From Antennarius striatus (Eukaryota; Chordata; Actinopteri; Lophiiformes; Antennariidae), in NCBI RefSeq assembly GCF_040054535.1, contig NC_090778.1, positions 13,299,501-13,363,500 on the forward strand: a DNA stretch of 64,000 nucleotides, in the 5' to 3' direction. Of this stretch, positions 1 through 12,492 are shown piece by piece; position 1 is the first letter of the stretch; each line of letters begins with the position of its first letter. The translations under genes were made by a program, and so were the position numbers. The notes below the pieces were generated by a model. The model did no database searches and had not been told where the DNA came from. It saw nothing but the letters and a program-made list of their open reading frames with translations.

Positions 1-599
1 CTTTTCTAATATTTAGTTGATGCAGTCAAATCATCCTTGGTTAATCTTCACTTATTCTGGTTGAACTTTTACCTCAATTACAATAATATTAAAAGTATTG
101 ATGCATTGACTGCTTTAATTGACATAGTATAACATGTAGGATGCAAAATAGATTTACTTTTCGTAAAGTGTTTTATTGTAAGTCTCAACTGCTTTTGTAT
201 TGTGCGTCTTACCTCTATTAACCTATGACAGCACAAACACACCGTCTTCTCCAGCGGGACACAGTAGTGCCAAAGGGAGCCTAATCACACGCTCCCTGGA
301 TGCCCTGCACATCTCCTCATGGGCCATTCATCAGGCTGCTTTGGGCCATCACAATTTATCACTGGCTCAGGACATTTTCTTTAGGGCATGTTTGGCTGAT
401 TTCAAGTCCTCTTGCCTACACAACCTACCCTAATCTTAACCTCTGTTTCCATGAATGGTTATACACCAAGTCATACATCAGAAGAGATATTAAAAGAGTA
501 GAAAACGAGGCTTGAATTCAGAGCATAAGTCTAATGAGCAGTATAAATGACGGTAAGACTGATCTCATGTCACAAGCTACCTGGATCTGGGAAACTTAC
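1..599. other. fbxw8 intron 4, partial
   Basis: Sequence downstream, in gene sense, of the donor at 599-594 (GTAAGT on the minus strand). I find no WD-repeat coding exon of fbxw8 here. The open frames in the stretch resemble no family I know. Confidence 0.6.
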
Positions 600-3500
600 C
601 CAGCAATGACAAAGTCGGCACAGGAGCTCACGTCACACAACACCTTCCCCAGATCAAACTGCAGCTGGCTGATGGATCCCACTCGGTTCTGGAGAGAAAT
701 ACTCACATGTCTGAACACATTCTTAACAACTTTTAACTTGTGGTTTTCATTTATACAAAACAAAAACACCACAAATGATATTAACTTCAAATGTTCTACA
801 TGTTTATGGAACAAGGGCTACATAATTCGTATCAATCAACCTTCATATTCCAACAGGAAATTAGAAATGAGACACATGTGGCTCATGGGTAACCAGCTAT
901 TCCTCATTAATATACACATAGATTTCACCATACCAACACAAGTGAAGGGTTTAAATTCAATACAGTGGTACAGTGGGAACCCACCTTCCAGTTGGTGCAC
1001 ACGGTTCTGGTTGTGTTCCTACAGTCTCGCAATGTACTTTTCCAGCAGGGGGAGTCAGACACGCTGGAATCCTGATGATAACCCTCCTTCCTGCACATCT
1101 TGAACCACAGAATGCCGTCTTCAGCAAGGACTCTCCATGCCCTGCTCACCTGTCAGGAGAATAGACAGGATGGTGTCATCTGTAAATTGGCTGAGTCCCT
1201 GACACATCTATATAAATCTATGATAATTTAAGGGGACAGAGAGAAGATAATAAGCCTAGAAAGTTGCTACCATTGACTTTGAATTTGACATTTCATTTAC
1301 AGATTTGTCAATCTGTTAGGCCATTTACTCTTAATCTGACCTTTACTCTAATCAAACAAAATCTAACCAAACCAAGACTGCAGTTTGTCAGGCTGAAGAA
1401 TTGGAGACAGTGACCAGCAGCAGTTACACCACGTGGAACTGTTTTATACTCCCTGGTCTACACCCTATACACAGTGTCTAATACAGCTCAGAAATGTGTC
1501 ATATTAAGAATACTTCCAAAGACACAGCAGTGGTGGGGTGCATCAGGGCAGGCCAGGAGGGGGAGCACAGTAAACTCTTGATTGCTTCTGTGAGGTGGTG
1601 TCACCAGATACGGCTGCAGATACAATACAGCACAGACCAAGGAGATGATACTGGACTATGGAAGCACAAGTCTCCTGACACTGCCTGTCTTTACAGAGGG
1701 AGTAGAGGTGGAATTACAGTAGTCCCAGCCTACAAATCCCTTGGACTAGAACTAGATAATAATTTGGACTAGTTAGCACACACACACAGACAGGGAAGTA
1801 TTTCATGAAGAGCTTAACAGCATTTTACCCCTACAGAAAACTGCTGCAAAAGTCAGGATGTGGTTGCTGGAGTCCTTTTCTATGCAGTGGTGTGTTAGGG
1901 TGAAAGCATCAGGACGAGAGACAGATAGAGGCTAAATTAACGATAATCACCAAGTGTGCTGGGACTGTGGTTCGGATGGAACTGGAGTCAGTGGTGATGG
2001 CTGAAAAGAGAAAAACATTGGACAAGCTGCTGCCCATCATTTCAGATGTCAGTCACCCTCTGCAGGCTGCCATCACTTGACAAAGACGCTGCTTCAGCAG
2101 CAGGTTGATGTCTCAGAGCTGCTCCACAGAAAGACTGAGAAGAGCTTTCCTACTCAAACTCTATAACAGCAGTGGACGGGAGGGGGGAGACCATGAGGTC
2201 GAGGAGTAGAGTAGTTTATTCCCCTGTTCTATGTACAAAACTGTGAATAATGCCTGTGCAATCCATGTTCTAGTCATTTTGTTTAGTATTTTCCTCTTTC
2301 CTACCACAGGTTCCTGTTTAAATACTGATTTTTTAAATATATTTATGCCTTTGTTGCTGCTTTTAACCCATCTATGGTTTGCTTCCTGTTATGTTATGTT
2401 ACTGTCTTGAAAGCTTGTGTCTGTAAGAGTCGTTTACACCACAAGATTTCTTTCTGAATCAATTCTGCACTATTGGGATATTCCAAAGTCTAATGGTCAC
2501 TTCTTTGGTTCTTTTCAAAGACTGATGCATACGGCTCGCTCACATAACATAATTCACTATAGCAAGTAACTCCAGTTTGACTCTGTTTAGCAGCATTCTT
2601 CATTTAGCAGCCAAAGCCCCTACAAAACCTTCACAGAATTATCAGTTCATTCCAAACATCTTCTTCTCCTTTCAGCTTTTCCCATCAGGGGTCTCCACAG
2701 TGAATCAGTTGCCTCCATCTAACCCTGTCTTCTGCATCCTCTTCTCTCACACCAACTACCTTCATGTCCTCTTTCACTACATCCATAAATCTCCTCTTTG
2801 GTCTTCCTCTAGGCCTCCTGCCTGGCAGTTCAAAACTCAGCAGTCTGACCTCTCTGACTTTATCTCCAAAACCTCTAACATGTGCTGTCCCTCTGATGTA
2901 CTCATTCCTGATCCTATCCACCCTGATCACTCCCAGAGAGAACCTCAGCATCTTCATCTCTGCTACCTCCAGCTCTGTCTCCTGTCTTTTCCTCAGTGAC
3001 ACTGTCTCTAGACCAAACAACATCGCTGGTCTCACCACAGTTTTGTACACCTTTCCTTTCATTTTAGCTGAAGCTCTTCTATTACACATCACACCTGACA
3101 CTTTTTTCCACCTGGTCCATCCTGCCTGTACTCGCTTCTTCACCTCTTTTCCATACTCTCCATTGCTCTGGACTGTTGACCCTAAGTATTATGGCTAACC
3201 TTCATTCCTCTCCTTTCCAGGACAAACCTCCACCTCTCTAGCTTCTCTTCCACCTGTTCCCTGCTCTCACTGCAGATCACAATGTCATCTGCAAACATCA
3301 TAGTCCATGAAGATTCCTGCCTAACCTCGTCTGTCAGCCTGTCCATCACCATAGCAACAAGAAGGGGCTCAGAGCTGATCCCTGATGCAGTCCCACCTCC
3401 ACCTTGAACTCCTCTGTCACACCTACAGCACACCTCACCACTGTCTTACAGTCCTCATACATGTCCTGCACCACTCTGACATTCTTCTCTGCCATTCAAG

Positions 3501-4554
3501 ACTTCCTCATACAATACCTCAGTTCCTCTCTGGGCACCCTGTCATCAGCTTTGGATCTTAATTGCATTTAGATTATAATATTGGGGGAAGCTCACGTTAG
3601 TTGCTGTACAGTATTTATGTTTTGTTTTTACGACTGATCGACTTAACGCCGCCGTTTCTGTTGACGTTAACTGGGGTGTGTGAGAATTGGCGGGTGTTAT
3701 GGGATGTTCTGTGCCACTTTTGGTGTGTTGTACCGCTGCTGAGTGTGTGCCACTCCGGCTGAGAAGACTCTCCAAATAAAAGATATGGATGTTTAACGTG
3801 TGTACCGCCTCATAACTATGGATGAAGAGGAATAGGAAAATCAAAACGTAACAATTATAAACAAACACCTGATTATTAGTTCTCTCACAGCATCTTACCT
3901 GCGCACATCGGCCCAACTCGGTACAGTCGAGGTACTGGAATATCTTCAGAGCTAACTCGTAAGGTAGCTCAATGTCAAAGAAGGGAATGTCATTCACGTC
4001 ATTCTGCAACAGAAGTTATTCAAACATACATTATTTACATATCAGTCAAACTAACATCATTTCCAGAACCATCGTCGCCGTACCAGATCCTGAATAAGTT
4101 GATCCAACAGCTTGTCATCTTTCTTGGTCTTTCTTTGAGGATTCTCCTGTTGTACAGATGTGCTGCACACATCGGTCATGTTATGATAATGTCTCTTTCT
4201 CCTGTTTCTGTCCTCGCGAATTCTGTCCAACAACGGACTGGTCCTCCCGTCCAACAAACTACGTGCAATGGACACATACTCCGGCTGGTCCTCGGACGCT
4301 GCTGCCGCTTTTCCTCCCCCTTTCCCACCGAGTGGTCCTTCAGATGCAGAGCAGCCACACTCTTGTGGTTCTGACACACCACAGACCTCGTTGGGATTTT
4401 GTTTCGAGTCTTCGAAATAGCTGTTTTTTATGTCCCCTTGACCTGACTGACCACGAACTTCACGAGGAGGACGAGCAACACGCAGCTCCTCTTTTTTACT
4501 CGCTAATTCCTGTTCCCATCGGTTTCTGAACGTCTCAAGTTCGTCTTCAGCCAT
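600..4554 (-). CDS. fbxw8: F-box/WD-repeat protein 8 (5' part, 4 coding exons; 3' part outside window)
   Basis: Substrate-receptor subunit of the CUL7 SCF-like ubiquitin ligase; the F-box binds SKP1 and C-terminal WD40 repeats recruit substrate (family knowledge). Coding exons on the minus strand: 4084-4554, 3899-4003, 985-1149 and 600-688, all with GT-AG ends and matching phases (0, 0, 0, 2), giving 276 codons. The start ATG at 4554 opens MAEDELETFRNRWEQEL, like the human N-terminus. The F-box spans residues about 163-206 (FFDIELPYELALKIFQYLD, then LGRCAQVSRAWRVLAEDG after splicing). Residues 206-276 match the segment before the first WD repeat (TNWKNRVGSISQLQF, then VLCDV). WD-repeat exons must lie left of position 1. 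Intron 2 (1150-3898) is enlarged by two LINE fragments. The gene is divergent from hrk, with 634 bp between start codons. The paralogues FBXW7 and BTRC fit much less well. Confidence 0.94.
1490..2215 (+). mobile_element. Degenerate L2/Rex-like LINE fragment (RT C-terminal region)
   Basis: Plus-strand remnant inside fbxw8 intron 2. Between about 1960 and 2180 an interrupted frame gives the typical C-terminus of a CR1/L2-type reverse transcriptase: AGTVVRMELESVV, then LPIISDVSHPLQAAI, then CSTERLRRAFLLKLYNSSGR. This is the same domain found intact in the L2-like copy at 20981-21577 (HPLHTTF, STERLRSSFVPRAI). Stops and frame changes show it is dead. The upstream part (1494-1772) is an eroded earlier piece of the same ORF. 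Confidence 0.65.
2640..3552 (-). mobile_element. 5'-truncated RTE-like LINE (reverse transcriptase fragment)
   Basis: Minus-strand LINE remnant in fbxw8 intron 2. Visible RT blocks in order are VEVGLHQGSALSPF (about 3400), the catalytic block MMFADDIVICSESREQVEEK (about 3300-3250), and the C-terminal region with VYKTVVRPAMLFGLETVSLR and GRRPRGRPKRRFMDVVKEDM, ending near 2685. There are frameshifts between blocks (frames 3182-3433 and 2685-3143 differ) and a stop near 3500. No endonuclease or N-terminal RT is present. I infer the RTE clade from remembered teleost elements; a library comparison would decide. Confidence 0.8.
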
Positions 4555-5188
4555 CTTTTTCTATCATTGTTGACAAAATGTATCTCCTTATTGCATTGCA
4601 AAGCCCTGTCGCAGTAGTATTTTTATTTTACAGTACATTAACGAGAAGCCATCGCTCAGCATTCACGCAAAACAAGCACGTCCCTCCCTATAAACAGCCC
4701 GAAGAAGAACAAGACGCTGCTGAACATCGTTCCGAGTTTTATAATTCCGCACTTTTATAATAGAAACGATCGTTTATTGAGATAATACATATTTTGTATG
4801 CACAATGGACTCTTGTATGTGATAAAAATGCAAGTATTTCATATTTTATGCAAATGAGTTGGCTACATTTGAAAAATCACTTGAAATGCATATTTTGTAA
4901 CTAAAAAAGCATCCTAGAGAACACAATGTCCCACAGCACCACGAAACAAAAGACGACGGACTTCAATACTAACCAGACGTGAGAGATTGAAGAGTTAAAT
5001 ACTGCATCTCTCTTTGGGGAAAAGGATGATGTAAACCCCACACCATGTGACTTTGCAATGAATAATACAGTGGAGAGAGAGTGAAAGGGGGATGCAAACA
5101 CAGTTAAGGTTTGAGAAGAGAGGAGACGAGACGGAGGGTCACATAGCCTTAAGATTTTAAAGAGAGAAGAGGTGTTCTGTTTGGAAAG
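4555..5188. promoter_or_regulatory. Divergent fbxw8/hrk intergenic promoter region
   Basis: The start codons of fbxw8 (minus) and hrk (plus) lie 634 bp apart, so 5' UTRs and promoters of both must share or flank this interval. No convincing TATA box or known operator was identified; the assignment rests on gene orientation. Confidence 0.5.
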
Positions 5189-5473
5189 ATGTGCTGGTTG
5201 CCGATAGACCAGCTTTTGCTCCTGCCCGGTGACTCCACCTGCAGCGTTCGCCGACCCACTGCGTGCTCCGTGGCTCAGCTGCTCGCCACGCGTCTGAGGA
5301 GGATCGGTGACCAGCTGGAGAAAACCTGGACGGCCAGGGAGACGGACGGCGAGTTTAATTGTGGGGACAGTGAAACGGAGGTGGTCAACGGGAGAGGCCA
5401 CGTGAAGAGCTTCCTGTGCACCGCAATACACGTCACTGCGCTCGTGCTGGTGGTCGCGAGACGACACCTGTAG
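5189..5473 (+). CDS. hrk: Harakiri, BH3-only pro-apoptotic protein
   Basis: Activator of apoptosis that binds anti-apoptotic BCL2/BCL-XL through its BH3 helix at the mitochondrial outer membrane. A single-exon frame of 94 codons (human 91) starts MCWLP at 5189 and ends at the TAG at 5471-5473. The BH3 motif lies at residues 28-45 (VAQLLATRLRRIGDQLEK), with the invariant Leu-x-x-Ile-Gly-Asp at L36-I39-G40-D41. The C-terminal hydrophobic anchor is about residues 75-94 (LCTAIHVTALVLVVARRHL), ending RRHL versus human RRNL. The middle linker (46-74) is not conserved and is acidic. Position between fbxw8 and rnft2, in the same relative orientation as human 12q24.22, makes the orthology firm. Confidence 0.92.
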   Translation: MCWLPIDQLLLLPGDSTCSVRRPTACSVAQLLATRLRRIGDQLEKTWTARETDGEFNCGDSETEVVNGRGHVKSFLCTAIHVTALVLVVARRHL

Positions 5474-7750
5474 GTCGCGAGACAGCAACGCCAGCAACAG
5501 GTGTGTAAACAGGGACGTCACCGGTGGCGTTTGTGTGGCGTGAGAAGATCATATGGAAATGTGCAACCCCGTAGAAGTGTCCGTTTACATGGAAACGTTT
5601 GACAGGGATGATGTGCGAAAACAAATGTCACCTGGCTGCATGCAGTTGATTTATTGCAAAAGTTTCCAGTTAATAGCAGGTTAGAGTGTGAGATTTACAG
5701 TAATAAACCTATAAAGTCTGTAACGGTGTAAAATTGTACTTTATAGACACGTAAAAGTTTGGACATGTTTCTGGAAATATGTAATTATCAAGAGAAAACA
5801 CCAGGAGAAGGTTATGAAATAACGTCGGATTTAACATTTAAAGCAAATATCTAATCAAACACCTCGCACAATATAAAATAAACTATTGGAACAGTTCATT
5901 TTATTGTTTAATACGGTGATTAAGAAGTGGATGCATCATTATATATTACCGTCTTCTTGTAAGCAATCGTCTATGGAGGCTTTATTTAAGCTAAGTGAAT
6001 GTATTATATCTTGTATAGATGGTGCCTTAGGATCATGCAAGAGGAATGGGCTCACATCATTTGCACTAAAACGGATGCGGTCCAGGAAGAAGATGTGGCC
6101 GACAGACAACGAGGAGGAAGTGGGCTTATCAAATTTATTTTAAGGGTCGGCACTTTGTGTCTGAATTAACCTGTCACGAAGACTCATTTAAACCCTATGA
6201 GGATGCCCTGCGAGATTAGTAATGAGCTAACGCACCGCATCGCAGCAGCCCCGCATCAGCCGGCTGGCCCCAGCTTGACTCCACGCTCCAGTCATCCCGG
6301 TTAGAAAGCGGTGATGTAATCCTCCCCGTGCAGTGGAGGGAAAAGCTCAGAAATAGAGCTGCTTTGAATTCACACCTCCCACAATGTGAGCGCACACAAA
6401 GGGGTTTAACTGATCCTTAAAATCTAATAATTAGTGCAGCAATCTAGAAAAAAAGAAAAAAAAACCCGCACTGTACTTTCTTACATAAGCTAATGCTGTA
6501 AGTGTCCACAGGTCATTTATGAGGACTGTTTTTATAGATGCTTTCTACAGTGTTTAGGTGATGTTTACATATTCTGTGCTTTATTTAGCATTGTACATAT
6601 CGGGGGCAGTGTTGAGTGGCTTTTTATTGTAATCATGATACAGGACCCTTCATAAGAACCTTTGCTGTTACTGCTGTTGGTGATTTCTCTGATGTATTAC
6701 ATGTAATGTGAACAGAGTTGTTGAGACTGTCTTTTATAAATTGTGCTATTAATACTAATGAAATATTTCATATGGATTTTTAAAAGTTAAAATAAAATCT
6801 TTCTGAAATAAAATATCTGCAGATATCATTATAATTTCATGGGGATGATAATAAATAGAACTGAAGCTTTTTTCTTTTTTACAAAAATCAAATCCTCAAG
6901 CACTGCAATGCATTAGTAGGAAGGGCACACGGTCTATTATATTAAACAACTAGTCTAAAAGACATAGTTTATGTTATAACCTAATCATGAGTAATCATAA
7001 AACTGAGCTTGCAACAAGATTATAAGATGCTCTCAGCAGTCATAATGTATGATTCCTGATACAAATCTACAAAATGTTATGACAAGAGAATCATACAAAT
7101 ATTATTCTAAGGACTGTTTAGAGTCTGGATATTAGAAGTCACAAAACAACTTAGATTCATTCCTTAATACTCAAATAATCTTACCCATTTCTCACCAAGG
7201 ACCACACACAGCACAATTGCTTGTCTTGATTTTATACTTTTTTTATTGTGTTCTATTTTAAAATGAACATTGCAATACTCAAACAAAATAAAAGCATTAA
7301 ATACCAATTGTAGCATAAATATTTAAACATGGGCAGTATATAGTGCCATAAATAAAGAGCACAGAAAACATACCATATTACAAGTCAAATTACATTTATC
7401 ATAATAAATTAACACAAGAAAAAAGTCTTTAACAGTTTAGAAGTCTACATGTACACAGAACTGTGACTATATACTATTTATTCAGTTTTAAAGCTGACAA
7501 TATCACTGCTCTCCTCTACTCCATGTCAATAATTTGATTTGTGTGTGTTTCCTCTGCCACCAGCTTCCTTTGACACTCGCCTCATCCACAACTAAGAAAA
7601 TGTAATTCACACATTGTCACAAGTCTCACACATATTGTGTGTGTCTCTTTCTCATGCTTATCTTTATTAAATGTCTTCCAGCTCTATAATAAGAAAAAAA
7701 ACCACAACATTGACAAACTTGCACTGCTGCATGTGATGTGGGGGTGGAGC
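5474..7750. other. hrk / rnft2 convergent intergenic and UTR region
   Basis: The two genes converge here, so the stretch must contain the hrk 3' UTR (AATAAA candidates near 5877 and 6789) and the rnft2 3' UTR. It is AT-rich. I see no further coding exon and no recognisable transposon. Confidence 0.5.
7663..7668 (-). terminator. Candidate rnft2 poly(A) signal
   Basis: AATAAA on the minus strand (TTTATT on plus), 83 bp downstream of the rnft2 stop codon. Other AATAAA copies exist further downstream, so the choice is provisional. Confidence 0.4.
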
Positions 7751-8867
7751 TCAGTATATCTGGAAGTGAGTTGAGGTGGTGCCGTCCTTCCAGCAACGCA
7801 GGTTTTCAATGACGGTAGAGCGACACAGTGGACACGTTCTCTCCCGGTCGAACCACACACACAAACACTCTTCACAGAACACATGCTACAGGGGAACAAA
7901 ATGTACACGCCTGCTTTCAGTTTCATGACAGAAGAGAAAATGCATGGCTTAAAATAGCTAAAATGTATAGTAGAAAAAAACATTTTGCATTTGGCTGTGA
8001 CAGGCTTTTAATTTTCTTCACATTTTTGAGTGATCGAACGTCACAATTGAAGATCTACCCTGCCAGAGCATCTTGTGTCTGTGAACATGCTTTCTAACTA
8101 ATGCTGACCTTTGACTTACCACCAACACTAGAAATGCAAGGAGGAAAAAATAGTGCAGGAGAGCTGTTGTTTCAGTTACAAAGAAACTCATCTCAAGTGA
8201 TGCTGACTGTAGTCAAACATTCCTTCAAACTCTCAGCTGGAGATGGCAGTAAAACTCTATGTACTTTAACTTAAAACAACTTATTTTTGAACCCTCTATC
8301 TAGTTTACTGAGCTCTTACCTGACACAGAAGAGCAACAGGGTCTCTGAAATCAGCCTGACAAATGGCACAGACGTCACCCACGTCGCTGCACTGCTGACT
8401 GCCTGCTCTCGCTCCATAACTCTGGATAAGACAAACAAGGTGAAAACCAGACACTTAAATTATTTTATCCTAGATTTATTACACAGTCACAATACAAACA
8501 CAAAGATGTACAGTACATATCCCTGCATCTGTTTGCGGATACTGATGAATCAGACCTGGGAGCTGCAGAGGACGACCAAGGCTTTACGTATGGCGGACAA
8601 ACGACCACAGATGTCAAAAGACTGAAAAAAGGCACAGCGCAATCATTAGTTCTCAACACATCTTTGTATTTAAAATTTCCTAACTTTCTTTTACACTAAA
8701 ATAAACATTTGAACAGCAAGAAAATGCAATTGCCATGTTAGCAGCTATTCATTATTTCACATACACATAGGCAGGCTACACAAAAAAAGACCGAAAAGGA
8801 GCAAGGTTGCTAGCCAAATACAGGTCACTTTACCTATGTTTGTAAGCAACTGTACTAATAGAAAATC

Positions 8868-8925
<58 letters not shown>

Positions 8926-11900
8926 TTCTCAGTTTTAGGAAATCTAGCACAATTTTCCAGTTATTTATTGATACAGAAAGTGTTTGTTTACCAGAATCTA
9001 GGAGTTGGTAGGGTTAGGGAGAACCACTGTGTTTATGTAGAGACCTGAAAAAATGTGTTTCTCATAACACAACCCCTTTAAATATATACATTTATTACCA
9101 TGGTCACTGTTCTACTTTGGTGTATTAGCCAACATTGGCAAAAAAAAAATGTTACAGTTAAGGCTGATGGAAATCCATTATTTTTGAATGTATTTGTTAG
9201 AAAAAGTAATCATTTGATTTTGATTATTGACAATCAGGATTCAATAAAGTGATGTCATATGTTTCCACTGTCATGACAGTCTGTCCAATAGCTGAGGAAT
9301 TTTTAATATGAACCACAGTGGGGGCAGCAGACGCTGCCATCCTTCAGTCATTCCATGCAGTTAGCCGGAAATTGATTGTCTTGACAGTTTCTTGGTGTAT
9401 TCTTGTTCCCCAGGATGAACCACAATCATTTTAAGATGTACATATTATTGAATGAGTCACGTCTCTGATTAAAGATACTGCTATGAAACATATTGAAACC
9501 ATTCCTACTTGAAAAAGCAAAATATTGTTTTATCCAAATAACCTTTTGTCCAATACCAACATCAACCCAATTCAGAAGTCTCTGGTTAAGCTCATATACC
9601 AACACTATCGTCATAATAATGGACAGTCTATTGAACACATATCGTGGAGAGACACATGATGACTGCCACTGAGGTTTTAGACATTAAGCAGCAGGAGTCA
9701 AATCTTAGACCTCTTGATTTGTCTGTATTTCCATTTCTTCATAAGAATAATCCCTTTGTCTGTTATTTGACTCCTGTATGACTCTCTAATGACTGCTTGC
9801 AATATTTCTGATGTTGGGATGTGTAGTCTCCAGTCGCATGATAGAAATTTGAAAAAATAAAAAGGTATGAAGGCAATTTTGATCATTGCTATGTATTTTG
9901 CTTAATGTGTACCTTGCAAAGACTGTAGATGATGATAAGTGTGGCTCCCAAGAAGTAACTGTTGGAGGGGTCTTCTCCCATGATGTATTTGTACCATAGC
10001 TGGATGGGCACCAGGGCCCGAAACAGCTGGCTCACCTCCTCGATGAGCAGGTAGAACTTACCCTGCAGGAAAAAAACAGCATTAGAAGAAGTCTCATGAG
10101 CAGCTGCAATCAAAGATAAGACAATAATCCACTAGAAATACGAATAACTCATGACGCTGCAACACTATGCACTATTGTATACAGATCTGGATCTTAATTC
10201 ACATCTGGTACAGTAAAATACATGAAAGGAGCATGTGTATTAGGTCACAGCATAATTAACAGGGAGGGGCAGAGATATGGTACCGCTACCAATATGTACC
10301 TGAAAAAACGCAAACTCACAAGGGATGTCTTGAAATATTTTTCATGAATCCGTAAGATATTGAGATCTAAACAAAAATTAGATGTGGATCCACTACTATG
10401 GAAAATATAATTTTTTCCTGATACTCATGTACTGATGATGGACAAGACATATAGTAAAATTTCCTCACGCAACATATTAGCTGAATTATTAGGGGTTTTT
10501 TTTATTATCATGTTATATTATAATAAAATTTATCAAAGATGTTGGGAATTATTTTTTGCAGTGATAAAATTGAGTTTTTATATCATTCACTTCTGAAATT
10601 GAGTGTCAAAATAACGTGATGCTATTTTAAATTATATTCTAACTAAACCTCAGTGTTTATAGTGCCAATCCCTCTACTTTGTTTTCAACACATCTTTTAA
10701 CAGCATTTTTTTTTTTTATCAGTAATGATACATCTCGTGATGATTACATATTTTGTTTTGAGATTTTCTGAGCTTTTGCTCAGGCTTCGATGACACCGGC
10801 ATTGGAAAGAATGTCATGCCAGAATGTTTTCCATTTTACTCAGACTTACAGTGTTCACTGTACTTGAATATGAATCACATGGATAAAGGGAAAACAAATT
10901 GGTTCTAAACTGAGACAATACACTGTTTATTTCTCTTCACTCCACTCGTTAACCATCCCAAAGCAGAACGTGCTCCACAGCTTCGAGGCGTTCTTCTATC
11001 TGGTCATGAGCAGTACAGTATTAAAAGCTTAAATCAGCATGCCTCCAGCCAAAACATGGCTGCTGTCCAGAGCTCTGCTGTTTTTCAGCAGTACAAGCAA
11101 TTTTGCCACACTACAAGGGAAACTGGCGGCGGCTCATTCCACCTGCTACCCACAGCTCCCATTAAATTCAACCCAATGGGGTTTGCTTGCTACCTTTTAA
11201 AGAACCTCCGATTCTCTAAACAATGAAGAGAAAAAAATGAACTTTTGCCCAATGCCACAAATTGTGCTAAGAGAATTGGGGATGGTTAAACCAGAGGCTG
11301 CAAAAATGAAGGCACACTTGATTCCCCAATGACCCCTGTGGCCTCCCAGCTTGTGTAATGACTTTCTGGATGTTAGCTGACAAAGATTGATGACTGTGGA
11401 TAAAGAGCCACAAGCAGCCAGGTTGGTAGAGGAGGAAGACCTCTGGCAGTGACTAATTTATCTTCCTTATTGTCCCCTCAGCTTCATATCCCATAGTACC
11501 CATCATGCCAATGTAAATACTGTCAAATCTTAAGTTTGAACAGATGCCAAAGAGTTGGAATAAGCTCCTTTTGAGATTGTGTTAGAATAGTTTCCTGTTG
11601 GTTTCTTTGCTTGTCTGATTACGTAAGTAAGGACTTGGAGGATTGAGTTAGTTTTCCACAGGTATACACAGGTAACAGGTATATTTCTTTCCTGCAGTAA
11701 ATGCTATGTCAATCAAACCATGGTATATACCCAGAATATAACATGATTTTCCTCAAACTGGCATCTTTTACTCTATTTATGGCTCACGGCAGTTCTCCTT
11801 GAGGCAGACTGGAAAAAAAATTAAACAAACCAACAAAATAAAAGCTGCTCTTCCCAGCTTACTACATCAGTGTTTTGATAACCGGTCTGGTTTTGCTTGA

Positions 11901-12446
11901 AAAATGTCAAAGTTTTTGTTTTCTAGATTTGACAACGAACAATGACGTCGCAAAATAAGGACAGTAAAAGGTCGTCGGTGTCATAAATGTCCTTTTTTTC
12001 ATTTACCCGAAGAGATTCATTTTACTGCATTTTTTACATCATGCCCTGGGGACTACAGATGAAAACTAGCCTTCTGACTAATTCTGGCTTTCTCAACCAT
12101 GTGTAATCATGTGTTTTATAAAATTGTCCCTTTTCAAATAAACTAAACATAAACCAAAATCCAAAATGTGTCCGACCAAAGCAGTTTCATTCTGCATGCG
12201 TATGTAATACAGTGTATGTTTATGTGAATGTGAGTGGAGGGAACAGGTAATGGTTCATCTCCGGGGAAGGATGACCTCACCCATGCAACCCCCCCGAGGG
12301 TAAATGAGCTCAGTTGCTGGCTGCTGTGGTTCTGATAGGCCAGTGGAAAATTTAATCCTAATACTCCAGAAATTCCCCTCGTCCTCCTGACACACCCAGC
12401 ACATGACCTGCACCTGTATGAAAATCAAAGTTGATGTTGATCTGTG

Positions 12447-12492
<46 letters not shown>

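Noticed and set aside
534-1103. 189-codon plus-strand frame opposite fbxw8
   Set aside because: It overlaps two well-supported fbxw8 exons on the other strand and has no family resemblance; antisense shadow.
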